Source: Okapia johnstoni
Lineage: Eukaryota; Chordata; Mammalia; Artiodactyla; Giraffidae
Length of the DNA stretch: 64,000 nucleotides
Direction of reading: 5' to 3'
Assembly: GCA_024291935.2 (NCBI GenBank)
Contig: CM044313.1
Location: 85,001,001 to 85,065,000 of the forward strand
Below, in pieces: positions 45,663-57,046 of this stretch. The notes under the pieces were generated by a model that saw only the letters and a program-made list of their open reading frames with translations, was not told the origin of the DNA and searched no databases. A program made the translations under genes and the position numbers. Each line of letters opens with the position of its first letter. Within the stretch, counting starts at the first letter, position 1.

Positions 45663-45706
45663 ATATATATGATATACATATATATATATATATGTATATA
45701 TATATC
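45663..45706. repeat. (TA)n-rich microsatellite
   Basis: Interrupted TA/TATG tract (catatatatgatatacatata and onward). Confidence 0.85.
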
Positions 45707-46455
45707 TCACAATTTCTCTACCCGTCTACCCATATTCATCATCAATGGATACTTAAATTCACATCCAGTTATCCTGCAATGAACATGGAGATGCATGAAT
45801 CAGTGTTTTCATTTTATTTGGATAAATAATCAAAAATAATGAAATTGCTGATTTATATAGTAGTTCTATTTTCACTTTTTTGAGGAACTTCCATACTATT
45901 TTCCATAGTGACTGCAATAATTTACATTCCCACCAACAATTCACAAGGGTTCCCTTTTCTCTGCATCCTCTCCAACAGCTGTTATTTCTTATCATTTGAA
46001 TTATTGGATGTGAGGCAATATATCATGGTTTTGATTCGCATTTCCCTTAAGATTAATGACGTTGAGCATCTTCCCATGTCTACTGGCCACCTGTATGTTT
46101 TCTTTGAAAAATGTATCTATTTATATCCTCTGCCATTTTTAATTGGATTGTTTGTATTTTTTGGTAATGAGTTGTATGAGTTCTTTATATGTATTTTGAA
46201 TATTAACACCTTATCAGATACACGATTTGCAAATATTTTCTTCCATTCAGTATGTTGCCTTTTAATTTTGTTGATGGTTTCCTTTGCTGTGTAAAAACTT
46301 TTTTGTTTGATGTAGTCTCACTTGCTTAGTTTTGCTTTTGTTGCCTTTGCTTTTGGTGTCAAATTTCAAAAAATTGTCATCAATATTAATATCAAGAAGC
46401 TTACCACTTATGTTTGCTTCTAGGAGTTTTATAGCTTCGGGTCTTATGAAGAACC
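45707..46455 (-). mobile_element. L1 LINE ORF2 3' portion, antisense
   Basis: Complement of the end of L1 ORF2: 'ccatagtgactgcaataatt', 'attcccaccaacaattcaca', 'ctctgcatcctctccaacag', 'cttcccatgtctactggcca' and 'gagttctttatatgtatttt' occur in order. The 128-codon plus frame at 45908-46294 is the antisense reading and not a gene. No 3' UTR or tail on the left, so the copy is truncated or internal. Diverged, an older L1. Confidence 0.9.
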
Positions 46456-46719
46456 CTTAATTTTAAATGAATCAAATTAAATGTATTTTAAATTAAAGGT
46501 AAATTGCTACAACCACACAGGCTTCAACACTTGGAAATATCAGACCCTAATATACACATTTTTTTGTTTATGATGTTAATATAATTATAATATTTAAGCA
46601 CTACACATAAACTCATATTATATTTGAATAACCTTAAATATCTCATAATACTTTATTGGCATAATTTTAAATTTAAAGTAAAATCATATGTTTAAATACT
46701 TTGCTCTTCTGCTAAAAGT

Positions 46720-47600
46720 CTTCCTACTCCAGCTAACCAGAGTTAGGCCAGAATTTCTAGGTTAAGGGCATGGTCCTCGCTGCGGAACACTAGCTACAAG
46801 TTTTGAGGTCCCCAGGCCATCCTTACTTCTGATCTGCTGCCTATAAATTTGAGGGTTCTCACCACCCTTTCAGGTTTAATAAAATACTAGAACAATCCAA
46901 AGAACTCAGAAAAGGCTATATTTATGATTACAGTTTGATAATAGCAAATAGGTACAAATTGGAACCAGCCAAAGAGAGATACACATTGAGTAAACTCTAG
47001 GAGGATCCCAAACACAAATCCTCAGTTGTCTACTCCTTGTGGAATCAGGAAGCGTCAAGCATATATGTGATAATACACAGAGTTGCTAACCAAGGAAACT
47101 CACTCAAGCTTTAGTATCTAAAAGTTTTGGTTGGGACTTAATTCTTTTCTTTCTTTTTGTTCTAGCCACACCATGTGGCTTGTGGGATCTTAGTTCCCTG
47201 ACCTCAGCAGTCAAAGCATGGAGTCCTATCTAACAAACCACTGGACCACCAGGGAATTCCTGGGGTTTCACTCTATAGGGATAGTTGGTTTAATCATTGG
47301 TCATGCTATTGAACTCAATTTCCAGCTTCACTCATCTCTCCAGACATCTGATTGGTATCATGCTGCTCTAAGTGCTCGTACTCACATAGTTGGTCCACTG
47401 ACAGCCTCTCTTCTGTGTCATCTCCTTCATGTATCTAGGGGACCCCCCTGAGCCACCTCAGTATAAACTATCAGGTACAGTCAGAACCCACCATAAATAA
47501 CAGTGACACTTCTGTCGCTAGGGAAGATCCAAGAGTTTAGAGGGGACTTCCTAGGAACTGAGGACAAAGACCAACCAAATTCATTATTAGACAAATGCTT
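46720..47600. mobile_element. Possible old mammalian ERV LTR, split by a CHR SINE
   Basis: 'gggcatggtcctcgctgcgg', 'gaggtccccaggccatcc', then, beyond the SINE, 'ctccttcatgtatctagggg' and 'ggaactgaggacaaagac' give a phrase order I associate with old ERVL-type LTRs. No clear ends and no family assignment. Confidence 0.35.
47155..47263 (-). mobile_element. CHR-1-type tRNA SINE, antisense
   Basis: 'tctagccacaccatgtggc', 'tgtgggatcttagttccctg' and 'ccactggaccaccagggaa' are the complement of the cetartiodactyl CHR SINE, with its head at the right and pyrimidine-rich tail complement at the left. Confidence 0.85.
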
Positions 47601-48122
47601 AATCATAACCAAAATGAGCTAAAGAATACTTGTGTAGTGCAGTCAACATTCACTATAAAAATTGAGAAACAAAATCAGTATTCTCACTCAGATAGTAACT
47701 CCACCTAAACGTTAAAGAAAAATTGGCCTCAATGCTCTCTGTTGGCAAAGCTAGAATTGTCCTCTGAAAATATTTTCAGATGCATTTTAGCATATGGGAA
47801 AAAAATAGGATAGTTTCCCCCAGAGTTCCATATCATAGCAGGTATTAGAAACAATGATGCTTTGAAATGTGTTCCTAATCTTTAGTTAGGACTCTGTTGT
47901 ATGTGGGGAGAAGAGATATACTCAGGAATGATCTCATAGGCCAGCAAATTCTAGAGGGTGATTTCTGTGTATGTCTACATACCAAAATAGGAGGAAAAGC
48001 ACACCTTAGATACTTGAAAAGCTTACATGAATGTATAAGGTTGTATTATCTGTGATCCAGATGCAGAATAATGTTCAGATATTGTGCGATCTAATATAAC
48101 AAAGTGTTTTAAAATTCATTCC
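47601..48122. other. Unassigned sequence
   Basis: Nothing recognisable. Confidence 0.5.
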
Positions 48123-48134
48123 CTGAAGGTGGCC

Positions 48135-48349
48135 TTGTTGTTATCACTGTTTAGTCACTCAGTCATGTTGACTCTTTTTGACCCCATTGACTGTAGCCTC
48201 CCAGGCTCCTCTGTCCAAAGGATTATCCAGGCAAGATTACTGGAGTAGGTTGCTATTTCCTATTCCAGGGGATCTTCTGGTCCCAGAGATCAAACCCATG
48301 CCTCCAGCATTGGCAGATGGATTCTTTACCACTGAGCCACCAGGTAAGT
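48135..48349 (-). mobile_element. Bov-tA SINE, full length, 12-bp TSD
   Basis: Minus strand, tail 'tgttgttatcactgtttag', head at the right 'ccactgagccaccaggtaag'. TSD ctgaaggtggcc (48123-48134) against ctgaaagtggcc (48350-48361), one mismatch. Confidence 0.94.
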
Positions 48350-48640
48350 CTGAAAGTGGCCTGCCTAAGCGCAAATACTTGTTCACTTACCAGTTGTGCA
48401 TCTCAGGGAAAGAAAACCAATTTATGATGTTGATAATACTCTCTTCAGAAAACTATAAAATTTAGAGGATTCAACTAAAGTTGCTGAACAATATTTGTTT
48501 CGTTGCAAATACTTAACAAATGGGAATAGTAGTAGTAATAGTAACAGAGTCATCAGCAAAGCCCATTAACAATTCCTGGGAAATAAAAATAGAATATGGG
48601 TAATAAAATAAATGTCTAATATTTTTTCTTTTCCTTTGTG

Positions 48641-49105
48641 TTTAGTCTAGTCTCATGTGCTCAGGCTCATAAGGTACCTGATGCAGAGGCCTTGCCCTCA
48701 GAACCTGAGACCAGAGTTCCTACTGTAAGATGGCTGCAGGAGGAGACACCTCTCAGCTCAGAACAGTGTGCAGCAGTGCAGCTCAGGTAACTGAACTCAA
48801 GACGGTGGCGGCAGTGGGCAGTGCGCAGAGCGGGTGCGCTCAGCACTGAGCTCCGGAGCCTGAGGAGCCCCACTGTGCAGCTGCCTGGAGAGAACTCCGC
48901 CCTCCATTCCCCACTGACAGAGCCCTAGAAAGCAGCCCCGCCCCCTGCCTGTGGGGAGAGCCCTGAACTAGAGCAGGATCTCACAACCTCTTCATTCTCT
49001 GATCAAAGGTAAAGATTTCCTTTGCTTCTGAAAACAATTCAATCTCATTCTATTGGCACAAGCAACAGGGGGAAGAGGGACCCTTGTCAGGGACAACTTG
49101 GAAGG
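48641..49105. other. GC- and CpG-rich island, probable LTR
   Basis: Strongly different in composition from its surroundings. It holds GC boxes (ccccgcccc at 48936-48944), YY1-like motifs (taagatggctgcagg at 48726-48740; aagacggtggcggcag) and many CpGs. Then comes 'gatcaaaggtaaagatttcc', 'cattctattggcacaagc' and 'gacccttgtcagggacaac'. The end phrases resemble the R-U5 part of a ruminant class II ERV LTR. A promoter with a first exon ending at aaag|gtaaag is the alternative. No TG/CA ends or TSD identified. Confidence 0.5.
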
Positions 49106-49114
49106 GCCACAAAC

Positions 49115-49168
<54 letters not shown>
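49115..49168. repeat. (AGT)18 microsatellite
   Basis: Eighteen uninterrupted AGT units. It creates the poly-serine run in the plus frame at 49022-49261, which is not a gene. Confidence 0.97.
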
Positions 49169-49169
<1 letters not shown>

Positions 49170-49568
49170 ACACTGGTCTCAATAGAACACTTAGCCTGCT
49201 TTCTTTTAATTCAAAATTAGGACATTTATACATGTGCCTTTTAAAACAGAGGAAACACTAATTTTAATTGGAAAACTTTTAACAAATATGTTTGTGAAGA
49301 ATAAAGCTCCCATGGGTGAGTAATGTCTGATAGTCCAGAAACTGTCCCATAAAGAACAATGAGAAAGGAGACAGAGCTCTTGCCTGATGGTCAGGTTGAG
49401 AAAAGGGTATTCCTTTTTCCTCCTTTTGCATTGCTCAAGTGCCTCTATGACTACTCATTTAATGAGGCTAAGAGACCACTTCTAGGTACTAAATAAGAGC
49501 ATTCACTTATGTATTCCTGGCTGCTACTGAATTTGTAAGGGCTTTGTTTTGATAAATATCCATTTGTC

Positions 49569-50083
49569 CCATTTTGAAATTCCATAACATGGTATCCAGA
49601 GTAGAGTTCCTTCCATTCTTGAGTTGTCTAGGGCCAATCTTTCTGACTATATGTTCAGTCTGTTAGCTACATAAGAAGAAGCTGGGTAAATTCATACCTT
49701 ACCATTGTTGTTTTATAGTTATTCTGATGAAATGAAAAGTATAACTTTTAATTCTGCTCATTTAGAGGATATACATTTTCCTTCTTTAGTCAAATGAAAC
49801 TGACACAGGTCACAATGCAGTTGAATCTTTCATTTTGAAATTCCATAACATGGTATCCAGAGTAGAGTTCCTTCCATTCTTGAGTTGTCTAGGGCCAATC
49901 TTTCTATATGTTCAGTCTGTTAGCTACATAAGAAGAAGCTGGGTAAATTCATACCTTACCATTGTTGTTTTATAGTTATTCTGATGAAATGAAAAGTATA
50001 ACTTTTAATTCTGCTCATTTAGAGGATATACATTTTCCTTCTTTAGTCAAATGAAACTGACACAGGTCACAATGCAGTTGAAT
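49569..50083. repeat. Tandem duplication of about 0.26 kb, nearly identical copies
   Basis: Copy 1 spans about 49570-49826 and copy 2 49831-50083. Both start cattttgaaattcc and run to gcagttgaat. By eye the only difference is 4 bp (tgac or gact) present in copy 1 near 49644 and absent in copy 2. The flanks are unrelated and no retroelement mediates it. Either a very recent duplication or two haplotypes placed in series during assembly. Confidence 0.95.
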
Positions 50084-50139
50084 GTTGGTTCTCCACCCTG
50101 AGCCACGAGGCTTGCTAGGAGTCTCTAATAACTGATTAT

Positions 50140-50346
50140 GCACGCATGCTAAAGTACTTTCAGTCCTGTTCGACTCTGCAACCCTACGACTAAAGCTGAC
50201 AGGCTCCTCTGTCCAAGGGATTCTCCAGGCAAGACTACTGGAGTGCGTTGCCATGCCTTCCTCCCGGGGATCATCCTGACACAGGGATTGAACCCCGGTC
50301 TGCTGCATTGCAGGCTGATTCTTTACTGTCTGAGTCACCAGGGAAG
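50140..50346 (-). mobile_element. Bov-tA SINE, full length
   Basis: Tail at the left (cacgcatgctaaagtac), head at the right ('tactgtctgagtcaccaggg'). It begins just beyond the tandem duplication. TSD not found. Confidence 0.92.
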
Positions 50347-50467
50347 CTACACACATTTTTTCAGGGGATACTACTAATATAAAATTTCCACTAAGTTCAA
50401 TATAAATATCCCTTGTGTTTTCAAAGCTAAAGCTAATAACTACATGCTAATGTTAATGAAATAACAA

Positions 50468-50495
50468 TTTGCCATCTGAACCACCAGGGAAGCCC
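50468..50495 (-). mobile_element. Orphan 28-nt Bov-tA head
   Basis: Complement of exactly the 5' tRNA-like end of Bov-tA (gggcttccctggtggttcag and then atggcaaa), with no SINE body adjoining. It ends at the same point of the SINE as the orphan head at 35372-35399. No TSD found. Confidence 0.72.
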
Positions 50496-50539
50496 CATTA
50501 TCGGGAAGATATTTTTGCATACTGATTTCTAAGACAAGT

Positions 50540-50854
50540 GAAAATTTAAAGTTGCTCAGTTGTGTCCAACTCTTTGTGACCCCATGGACTCTACAGTCCA
50601 TGGAATTCTCCAGGCCACAGTACTGGAGTGGGTAGCCTTTCCCTTCTCCAGGGGATCTTCCCAATCCAGGGATTGAACCCAGGTTTCTTGCACTGCAGGT
50701 GGATTCTTTACCAAATGAGCCACAATGGAAGCCCAAGAATACTGGAGCAGGTAGCCTATCCCTTCTCCAGGGGATCTTCCCAACCCAGGATTCAAACTGG
50801 GTTCTCCTGCATTACAGGCAGATTCTTTACCAACTGAGCTATGAGGGAAGTCTG
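50540..50854 (-). mobile_element. BOVA2 dimeric SINE, 10-bp TSD
   Basis: Minus strand. Tail ('gttgctcagttgtgtccaac'), first unit up to 'gagccacaatggaagccc', second unit to 'ccaactgagctatgaggg'. TSD taagacaagt at 50530-50539 and 50855-50864. Confidence 0.95.
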
Positions 50855-50855
50855 T

Positions 50856-50905
50856 AAGACAAGTAGATACTGTATTTGTGAAGACAAGTAGATACTTTAA
50901 TTGTG
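50856..50905. repeat. Two-copy 25-bp tandem repeat
   Basis: aagacaagtagatac followed by a T-rich part, twice, directly after the SINE. The first copy overlaps the SINE's TSD. Probably replication slippage after insertion. Confidence 0.8.
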
Positions 50906-51033
50906 AAGACAACTTTTGGAACATTAAAATGAGAATAAATTTGAGCTTTTGTATGTATCAATATTATCAATGGCTAATTTTATACTTTATGGAATAAAAA
51001 CTTATCCCATATCTCCAACATTTACATATTAAC

Positions 51034-51237
51034 ATGCTGCTGCTTAGTTGCTCAGTCCTGTCTGACTCTTGGCAACCCCATGGACTTAGCCCACCAGGCT
51101 CCTCTGTCCATGAATTCTCCAGGAAAGAATACTGAAGTGGGCTGCCATTCCCTTCTCCAGGGGATTGTCCTGACCCAGGGATTGAACCTGGGTCTCCCAC
51201 ACTGCAGGCAGATTCTTTACCATCTGAGCCACCAGGG
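51034..51237 (-). mobile_element. Bov-tA SINE, full length
   Basis: Tail with (TGC)2-3 at the left ('catgctgctgcttagttgc'), head at the right ('ccatctgagccaccaggg'). TSD not identified. Confidence 0.94.
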
Positions 51238-52156
51238 ATAAACACATTTAAAAATACGTTGAAATTACCCAAATGAATAAAATTTTTTGTGTATAGTCTT
51301 CCATATCAACCTTTAAATATTTTCAAATGGTTATTTTCTGTCATCAATGTGGATACAAATTTTTCCATGAAACCATTCATGTATTCTAGAAATATTATAG
51401 CTGTACAATATCACATTATATTAAAATTTCTTTTTTACAAATATACATTAAGTGTGACTTACATCAAAAGTGAACAATTTTCAGTATTTCATTGTATAAT
51501 ACATGTGGTAACTAATATGGAAACAGGCCCAAATATGGGCAGATGAGTAGTTCATTGTGACAGCTGCTGGCTTGATAAAATCATTATGTCTTATACTAAT
51601 ATATTTTTCCTGTATCTAACTTGTATATCTAAACATCATTAACACTTTAGGAAATATAAGCCTTTCTCCATCTGGCACATGGTTTTTAAAACGCATTTGC
51701 TGTAATTTAGAAAATCTGTAAACAGCTGGCAAAAAATGTATTTTTATTAAGCTGTTCAGCACCATATTTAAAAGATCTGTAGTTTGCATACATTTCTAAA
51801 ACTCAGAATATTTTCTTCATTTTTCAATTCTGTAATCTCCATAATCTTTTTCTAAATTTTAAGAAATTAAGTGGCTTTGTCTTCAATTATGAACCTGTAC
51901 ATCTTCTGTATTTAAATTTTATGTGTGGATAATTCAACTGACATTTGATCTTAAAAATATTAAAGTATGAGAGTCTCCCTTTTTTGTCTGTTTTAACAAC
52001 AGAGATTTCAGTCAGTGTTTCTCAATTCATACAAGATCATTGAATGAATAATTAGTATGCTTTTGCTCTTAGATTGTCTTTTAACATATGTTATACACCA
52101 TTGTATTTTTTCCTATTGCTAAAAATTAGCTCATATCCATAGTCATCTTATGTGAT
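51238..52156. other. Unassigned AT-rich DNA
   Basis: No element or gene recognised. Confidence 0.5.
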
Positions 52157-52377
52157 GCTGTGCTCAGTCACTCACTCATGTACAACTCTTTGCAACACCA
52201 TGGACGGTACCCTGCCAGGCTTCTCTGTCCATGGCATTTCCCAGGCAAGAATCCTGCAGTGGATTGCCATTTCCTATTCCAAGGGATCTTCCCCACCCAG
52301 GAACTAAGCCTGAGTCTCCTGCATCTCCTGCATTGGCAAGTGGATTCATTATCACTGAGCCACCACGGAAGCCCCAT
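52157..52377 (-). mobile_element. Bov-tA SINE, full length
   Basis: Tail 'tgctgtgctcagtcactc', head 'ccactgagcc...' orientation minus, ending 'cacggaagcccc' at 52374. More diverged than most. A catagt motif on both sides may be a TSD remnant. Confidence 0.92.
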
Positions 52378-53454
52378 AGTTTGCAGATCCATGCTCAATA
52401 TGACAACTTAGTAGATAGGAATGCTTAGAAGATGTGCAAAGTAAGTAGTGTGTTTAACTCAAAAAGACCAGAAGTCAAAAGCAAAACACATGTATTTTCT
52501 AGATTTTATTCTTACTTAAGGCATCCCTTGATTTTAATCTAATTTATTTTCCTATTAAAAGATTCTAAGGAAGCACAGAGATGGTCCAACATATATCAAG
52601 TTCTACCCATTGCTAGAGCAGCCCTGCAGTCAAACATAGCTGTACCGAGAAGGGACTGACAGACAGCACTCTCACTTGACAAAAGCTTGATCCCTGTAAC
52701 TGGAGATACAGTACAGCAACTGCAAGAAATAATAATGATGATATCAAATTAATCAAAACAATGTTAGTCCACTTTATTTGTGGCATCTCTTCTCATAAGA
52801 AACTCAGGCTTTTAGAAAGCTTTACAATTGTTTCTGTGTGAATCTTCAAATATTTCAGCTGCATTCTGAACAAAAAAGCAAGCCAATCTACACCTCTTAT
52901 TTATCACCTATGTGGATGGAAATTCTGTTTTCTTCTGTAACCACAGCTGTGAGCTCTCCAAAACCACTTCACAGTGGACCCTTCTTGAGAGCCCACTAAA
53001 TAGTACTTTCCAGGGAATGAGATAAGATGTCTTAACATAATTTGTATTTTGTTACATTTTACATAATATGATAATTTTAGCCCCAATCTGACCTCAAATG
53101 ACCAGAAATTAAAGGAAAATATTATCTAGTGACAGACACTGAACTGTAACCAGAATTCCTGTTCTTGAAATAAAAGAGAGCTACTGAATCGGGCTCTAAG
53201 GTATTGTCTCATTTTCCCTTTGGTGCGTTTCCTTTAGGAGGGGCCTCTCATCCTCTACAAAAAGAGTTCTATTGAACCTGTATGTTCTGTATTCAATGTT
53301 CCCGAACATGTCTGAATCCTAGTGCTGATAACAGCCAAAAATTCAGGTGATATCCCTGAAATACATAAGTAGAAAAGGAATCAAAATATATTTTTTTTAA
53401 TTTTTGCTTTTTGATAACTCACCAAAATAAAAGTAAGTTAACTTTTAAGATATT
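52378..53454. other. Unassigned DNA
   Basis: About 1.1 kb without a recognised element. 52560-52700 and 53110-53340 are less AT-rich but unassigned. Confidence 0.45.
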
Positions 53455-53735
53455 TCTGGAATTCCCTGCTGGGAAAATCCTGGTTAAGAATTGGCCTGGG
53501 AGTGCAGAGTACACAGGAAGATTCCACATTCTACAGGATGATTAAGTCTGTGTGCCACACCTACTGAAGCCTGCAAGCTCTAGAGCCCGTGCTCTGCAAC
53601 GAGAGAAGCTACTACAACGACAAGCCTGCACACCGCAGCTAGAAAGCAGGCCCCACTAGTTGCAACTAAGAAAGCTTGCAGATAGTAGGGAAGACTCAGT
53701 ATAGCCAAAAATACATAAATAAATAAAGTTTTAAA
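53455..53735 (+). mobile_element. CHR-2-type tRNA SINE
   Basis: Plus-strand cetartiodactyl SINE. Head 'ggaattccctgctgggaaaa', then the repetitive CHR-2 body ('tgtgccacacctactgaagc', 'gagcccgtgctctgcaac', 'cacaccgcagctagaaag'), ending with (AAAT)n at about 53712-53730. Older than the Bov-tA copies. Confidence 0.85.
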
Positions 53736-55084
53736 AATAAAGTAAAAAATATGTCTAATTAGTAAGTTAAAATACAGTTGACCATTATGTTGTAAGCAGA
53801 TTTTAAATTCAAGGAGGACTGGCACACCCTAACCCCCACATTGTTCAAGGGTCAAATGTATTATATTGTTTTATGATAAATATCAAATACATTAAAGGTC
53901 AAATTATAGAGCCATAAAAACACTTTTACCTTTGCTGACAATCTTTTATAATAGTAAAAAAAAAAAAGAGTATACCTTAATGATAAAAATTTGTTTCCTC
54001 TTTTCTTTGAGTTAAACATCTCATCAGGGTTTGTGATACTCAAACTATTCCCTGTATTCAAACTTGGCAATTACTTCTACTTGTGAATAGTCTTTTATTT
54101 ATATAGGAAAAAAAAACTATTTTATTTGAACCTCATTAAATTATTTGTCTGATTATTTAAATTGTAAATGTTTTAATAACAGAGTTACTTGGATACATAA
54201 TGCTACTGACAGCTAATTATATTGTAAATTGCATTATAGCATATTTGCTATTTCAATTTTTACTCCTCAGCCAGGAGGTATAAAATTTGTAGTTAAGTAT
54301 TCAAAGTATAATTACTTTCATAAATGTGCCATACGTTGCATATATTTTCAAACTCCTATTTACTAAAAGAATTGCAACTATGCTCCACTAACAACAAAAA
54401 ACTTGACTCTGCCATATCAAAAGATAATTGAATTTTAAAACTATACCATTTAAATGGAAAGATTTTAAGAGCCTTGAAAGCATACAGATACACTTACTGA
54501 AAACACAGGTGTAAGTTAACTAAACTATTTTTTCATATTGTATATAGTTTATTCTAAAAAGTAGCTGTTAAGTAATTTCCCATCAAAAAGAGAATATGGA
54601 AAGTAGTATTATATACATATATAGTAGCTCTTTGGGCAGAGAACATGAAAAAGAATTAGATTATACATGAAGATTATTACATATATCAACGACTCAAGGC
54701 AAAAAAGAAAGCAGGATGAAAATCTATTTTACATATTCATTGTCTGTTTTTATCAAGGATATCATGCTTTGGCAATAAAGATCTGCTGTCCCTAGGAGAC
54801 GCTGATCAACTAACGTAGCATTCAGACTATACAATGACTCAGGTCAGCAGAAAATATTTAACAAGCTGGTAAGACAGCTAAAAATGCCCAGAACACAGAT
54901 AGATGCAATATTGCATATTATATACTATTTACAGATTTTTTTACTTGTTTTTATGTATTGCAACATCCCTTTTAGAACACAGCCCATTTGCAACATGTTA
55001 TGCAAGTACAGAATTGGGAAACAAATTTTGCAAAAGCCTTACTTCAAAATCTTGTGATCTCAGAGTGGTCAAGTAGTCTCAGTG
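53736..55084. other. 1.3 kb of unassigned AT-rich DNA
   Basis: Nothing recognisable on either strand. Confidence 0.5.
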
Positions 55085-55489
55085 TACAGTGTGCAGAAAA
55101 GATACATGCTTCATTGCAGCACAATTAACAATAGTCAAGACATGGAAGCAACCTACATGTCCATTGACAGAGGAGTGGATAAAACAGATGTGGTACACAT
55201 ATACAATGGAATATTACTCAGCCATAAAAAGAATGAAATGATACCATTTGCATAAACATGGTTGGACCTAGAGATTATTTATACTAAGTAAAGTAAGGCA
55301 GACAGAAGAAGACAAATATCATATGATATCACTCATATGTGGAATCTAAAAACATGATACAAATAGACTTATTTAGAAAACATAAACAGACTCACAGACT
55401 TAGAAAACAAACTTATGGCTACCAAAGGGGAAAGGTAGAAGGGAGAGATAAGCTAGGAGGTTGGGATTAACATATACACACTACTAAAT

Positions 55490-55575
55490 ACATATATTAT
55501 ATATATATGTTAATATATATGTTATATATGTATGTATGTTAATATGTTATGTATATGTATGTATGTAATATATGT

Positions 55576-55606
<31 letters not shown>
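55490..55606. repeat. Complex (TA)n/(TATG)n microsatellite
   Basis: About 115 bp of TA, TATG and TTAATA units inside L1; likely highly variable in length. Confidence 0.9.
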
Positions 55607-55614
<8 letters not shown>

Positions 55615-55709
55615 AAACAAGGACCTACTATATAGTGCAGAGAACTCTACTAAATACTCTGTAGTAACCTATTTGGGAAAATAACCTGAAAAAAAAGATA
55701 TATATGTAT

Positions 55710-55905
55710 GAAGGTAATGGTAATGAGTGTGTGCTTGGTCATGTTTGACTCTTTGCAACTCCATTGGCTTTCCCAAGCAAGAATACTGGAGTGGGTTGCC
55801 ATTTCCTCCTCCAGGGACTCTTCCTGCCCCAGGGATTGAACCCATGTCTCCTGCATCTCCTGCACTGGCAGGCAGATTCTTTACCACTTAAGCCACCTGG
55901 GAAGC
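55710..55905 (-). mobile_element. Bov-tA SINE nested in L1
   Basis: Tail 'aaggtaatggtaatgagtg', head at the right 'taagccacctgggaagc'. Probable TSD atatgtat (55702-55709) against atatgcat (55906-55913). Confidence 0.93.
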
Positions 55906-55995
55906 ATATGCATAACCAAATCACTTTGCCCCACACCGGAAACTAGCACAACATTGTAAATCAACTATACTGCAATATAAAATAAAAATTAATTA

Positions 55996-56546
55996 ATTAA
56001 CTAAAAAAGAGTTAACACTGCAGACTGGAGACTGGATCATAAAAAAGACCTACTTGTCAAGTGGCTCTTGGCCGGTGGTTGGAAATCTGGTGAGAACACT
56101 GTATTATATTAGTAGTATAAAAATTTCCTTAGTGATAAAACTGGCTTTCTGTGCTAAACCTGTTGTCGATGCTGCACATTTGCTTTCATTCTAGGAGTCT
56201 GGGAATTTTGTGTGTTCCTGGTAGGATGTCATTAAGGGTCTAACTCCAAACTTGGGTGTTTTATTGGAAATACTGAATTCTAAGTCTTCCACTATTCTAG
56301 CTCACATCTGGGCAAGCTAGTCAGAAAGTAGAAGTCTTGCTCCCTTCGTTTGTGCTGACATGAGGTTCAAACTATGACACTCTCATCCCAACCTCATCAT
56401 TTAAACACCATGAAAACCTTCAGCTGGTCTCCTTTCCAAAATCTGTTTGGGTGCCATGCTGCTCCCACTCTTTCACCAGAAAGTCTTACTATGTGAGTAC
56501 ATACCTCTTCATATATAGAACTCTTCTTTTTATGCCAATTTCTACT
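55996..56546. other. Unassigned sequence
   Basis: Nothing recognisable. Confidence 0.5.
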
Positions 56547-56662
56547 TAGGAAACGGCAACCCACTCCAGCTTTCTTGCCTGGGAAATCCCATGACAGAGG
56601 ACCCTGGTGCGCTACAGTCTGTGGGGTTCCAAGAATTAGCAACTAAACCACCATCACCCATT
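56547..56662 (+). mobile_element. Bov-tA/Bov-A SINE, 5'-truncated
   Basis: Plus-strand 3' part, from 'ggaaacggcaacccactcc' to 'gaattagcaactaaaccac'. Confidence 0.88.
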
Positions 56663-56862
56663 CCAGTAGTATTAATACTTGGCTAGATTCATTCATACAG
56701 CTGATCTAGATACCACTTCTACTCTGTGTATAGTGAATTTCACTATCAGTTGTTTCAGCAATGTACGCTGATTCAAAGAGTGATTTTTTTCTAGTCTTTT
56801 CCAACTCAAATCAAATGATCTATGATAATAAATAATGACTGTCAGAAATAACAGCACAATTT

Positions 56863-57046
56863 GTTGCTCAGTCACTCAGTCATGTCTGACTCTTTGTGAC
56901 CCCATGGACTGCAGCATGCCAGGCTTCCCTGTCCCTCACCATCTCCAGGAGTTTGCTTTAACTCATAGCCATTGACTTGGAGATGCCATCCAAACATCTT
57001 ATCCTCTGTTGTTCCCTTCTTCTCCTGCCTTCAATCTCTCCCAGCA
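56863..57046 (-). mobile_element. BovB LINE 3' fragment, about 180 bp
   Basis: Minus-strand BovB terminus: 'gttgctcagtcactcagtc', 'catggactgcagcatgcc', to 'tcaatctctcccagca'. The presence of 'gagatgccatccaaacatc' marks it as BovB and not a SINE. No firm TSD. Confidence 0.9.

Larger units (their letters stand above)
55085..55995 (+). mobile_element. L1 LINE, ORF2 end plus 3' UTR, split by a SINE
   Basis: Sense L1. 'aagacatggaagcaacctac', 'ggaatattactcagccataa', 'tatgtggaatctaaaaacat' and 'caaggacctactatatagtg' precede the SINE. After it, 'aaatcactttgccccacacc' and 'aatcaactatactgcaata' precede the A-rich end. The TA/TATG tract at 55490-55606 is an expansion inside the 3' UTR. Confidence 0.9.

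Noticed and set aside
45908..46294. 128-codon plus-strand frame with hydrophobic stretches suggesting membrane segments
   Set aside because: It is the complement of L1 ORF2. The hydrophobic look comes from T-rich antisense sequence.
49022..49261. 79-codon plus frame with a long poly-serine run
   Set aside because: The serines come from the (AGT)18 microsatellite. There is no surrounding domain and no coding context.
49569..50083. CRISPR-like or satellite array
   Set aside because: Only two copies of a 0.26 kb unit, directly adjacent and with no spacers. It is a simple tandem duplication.
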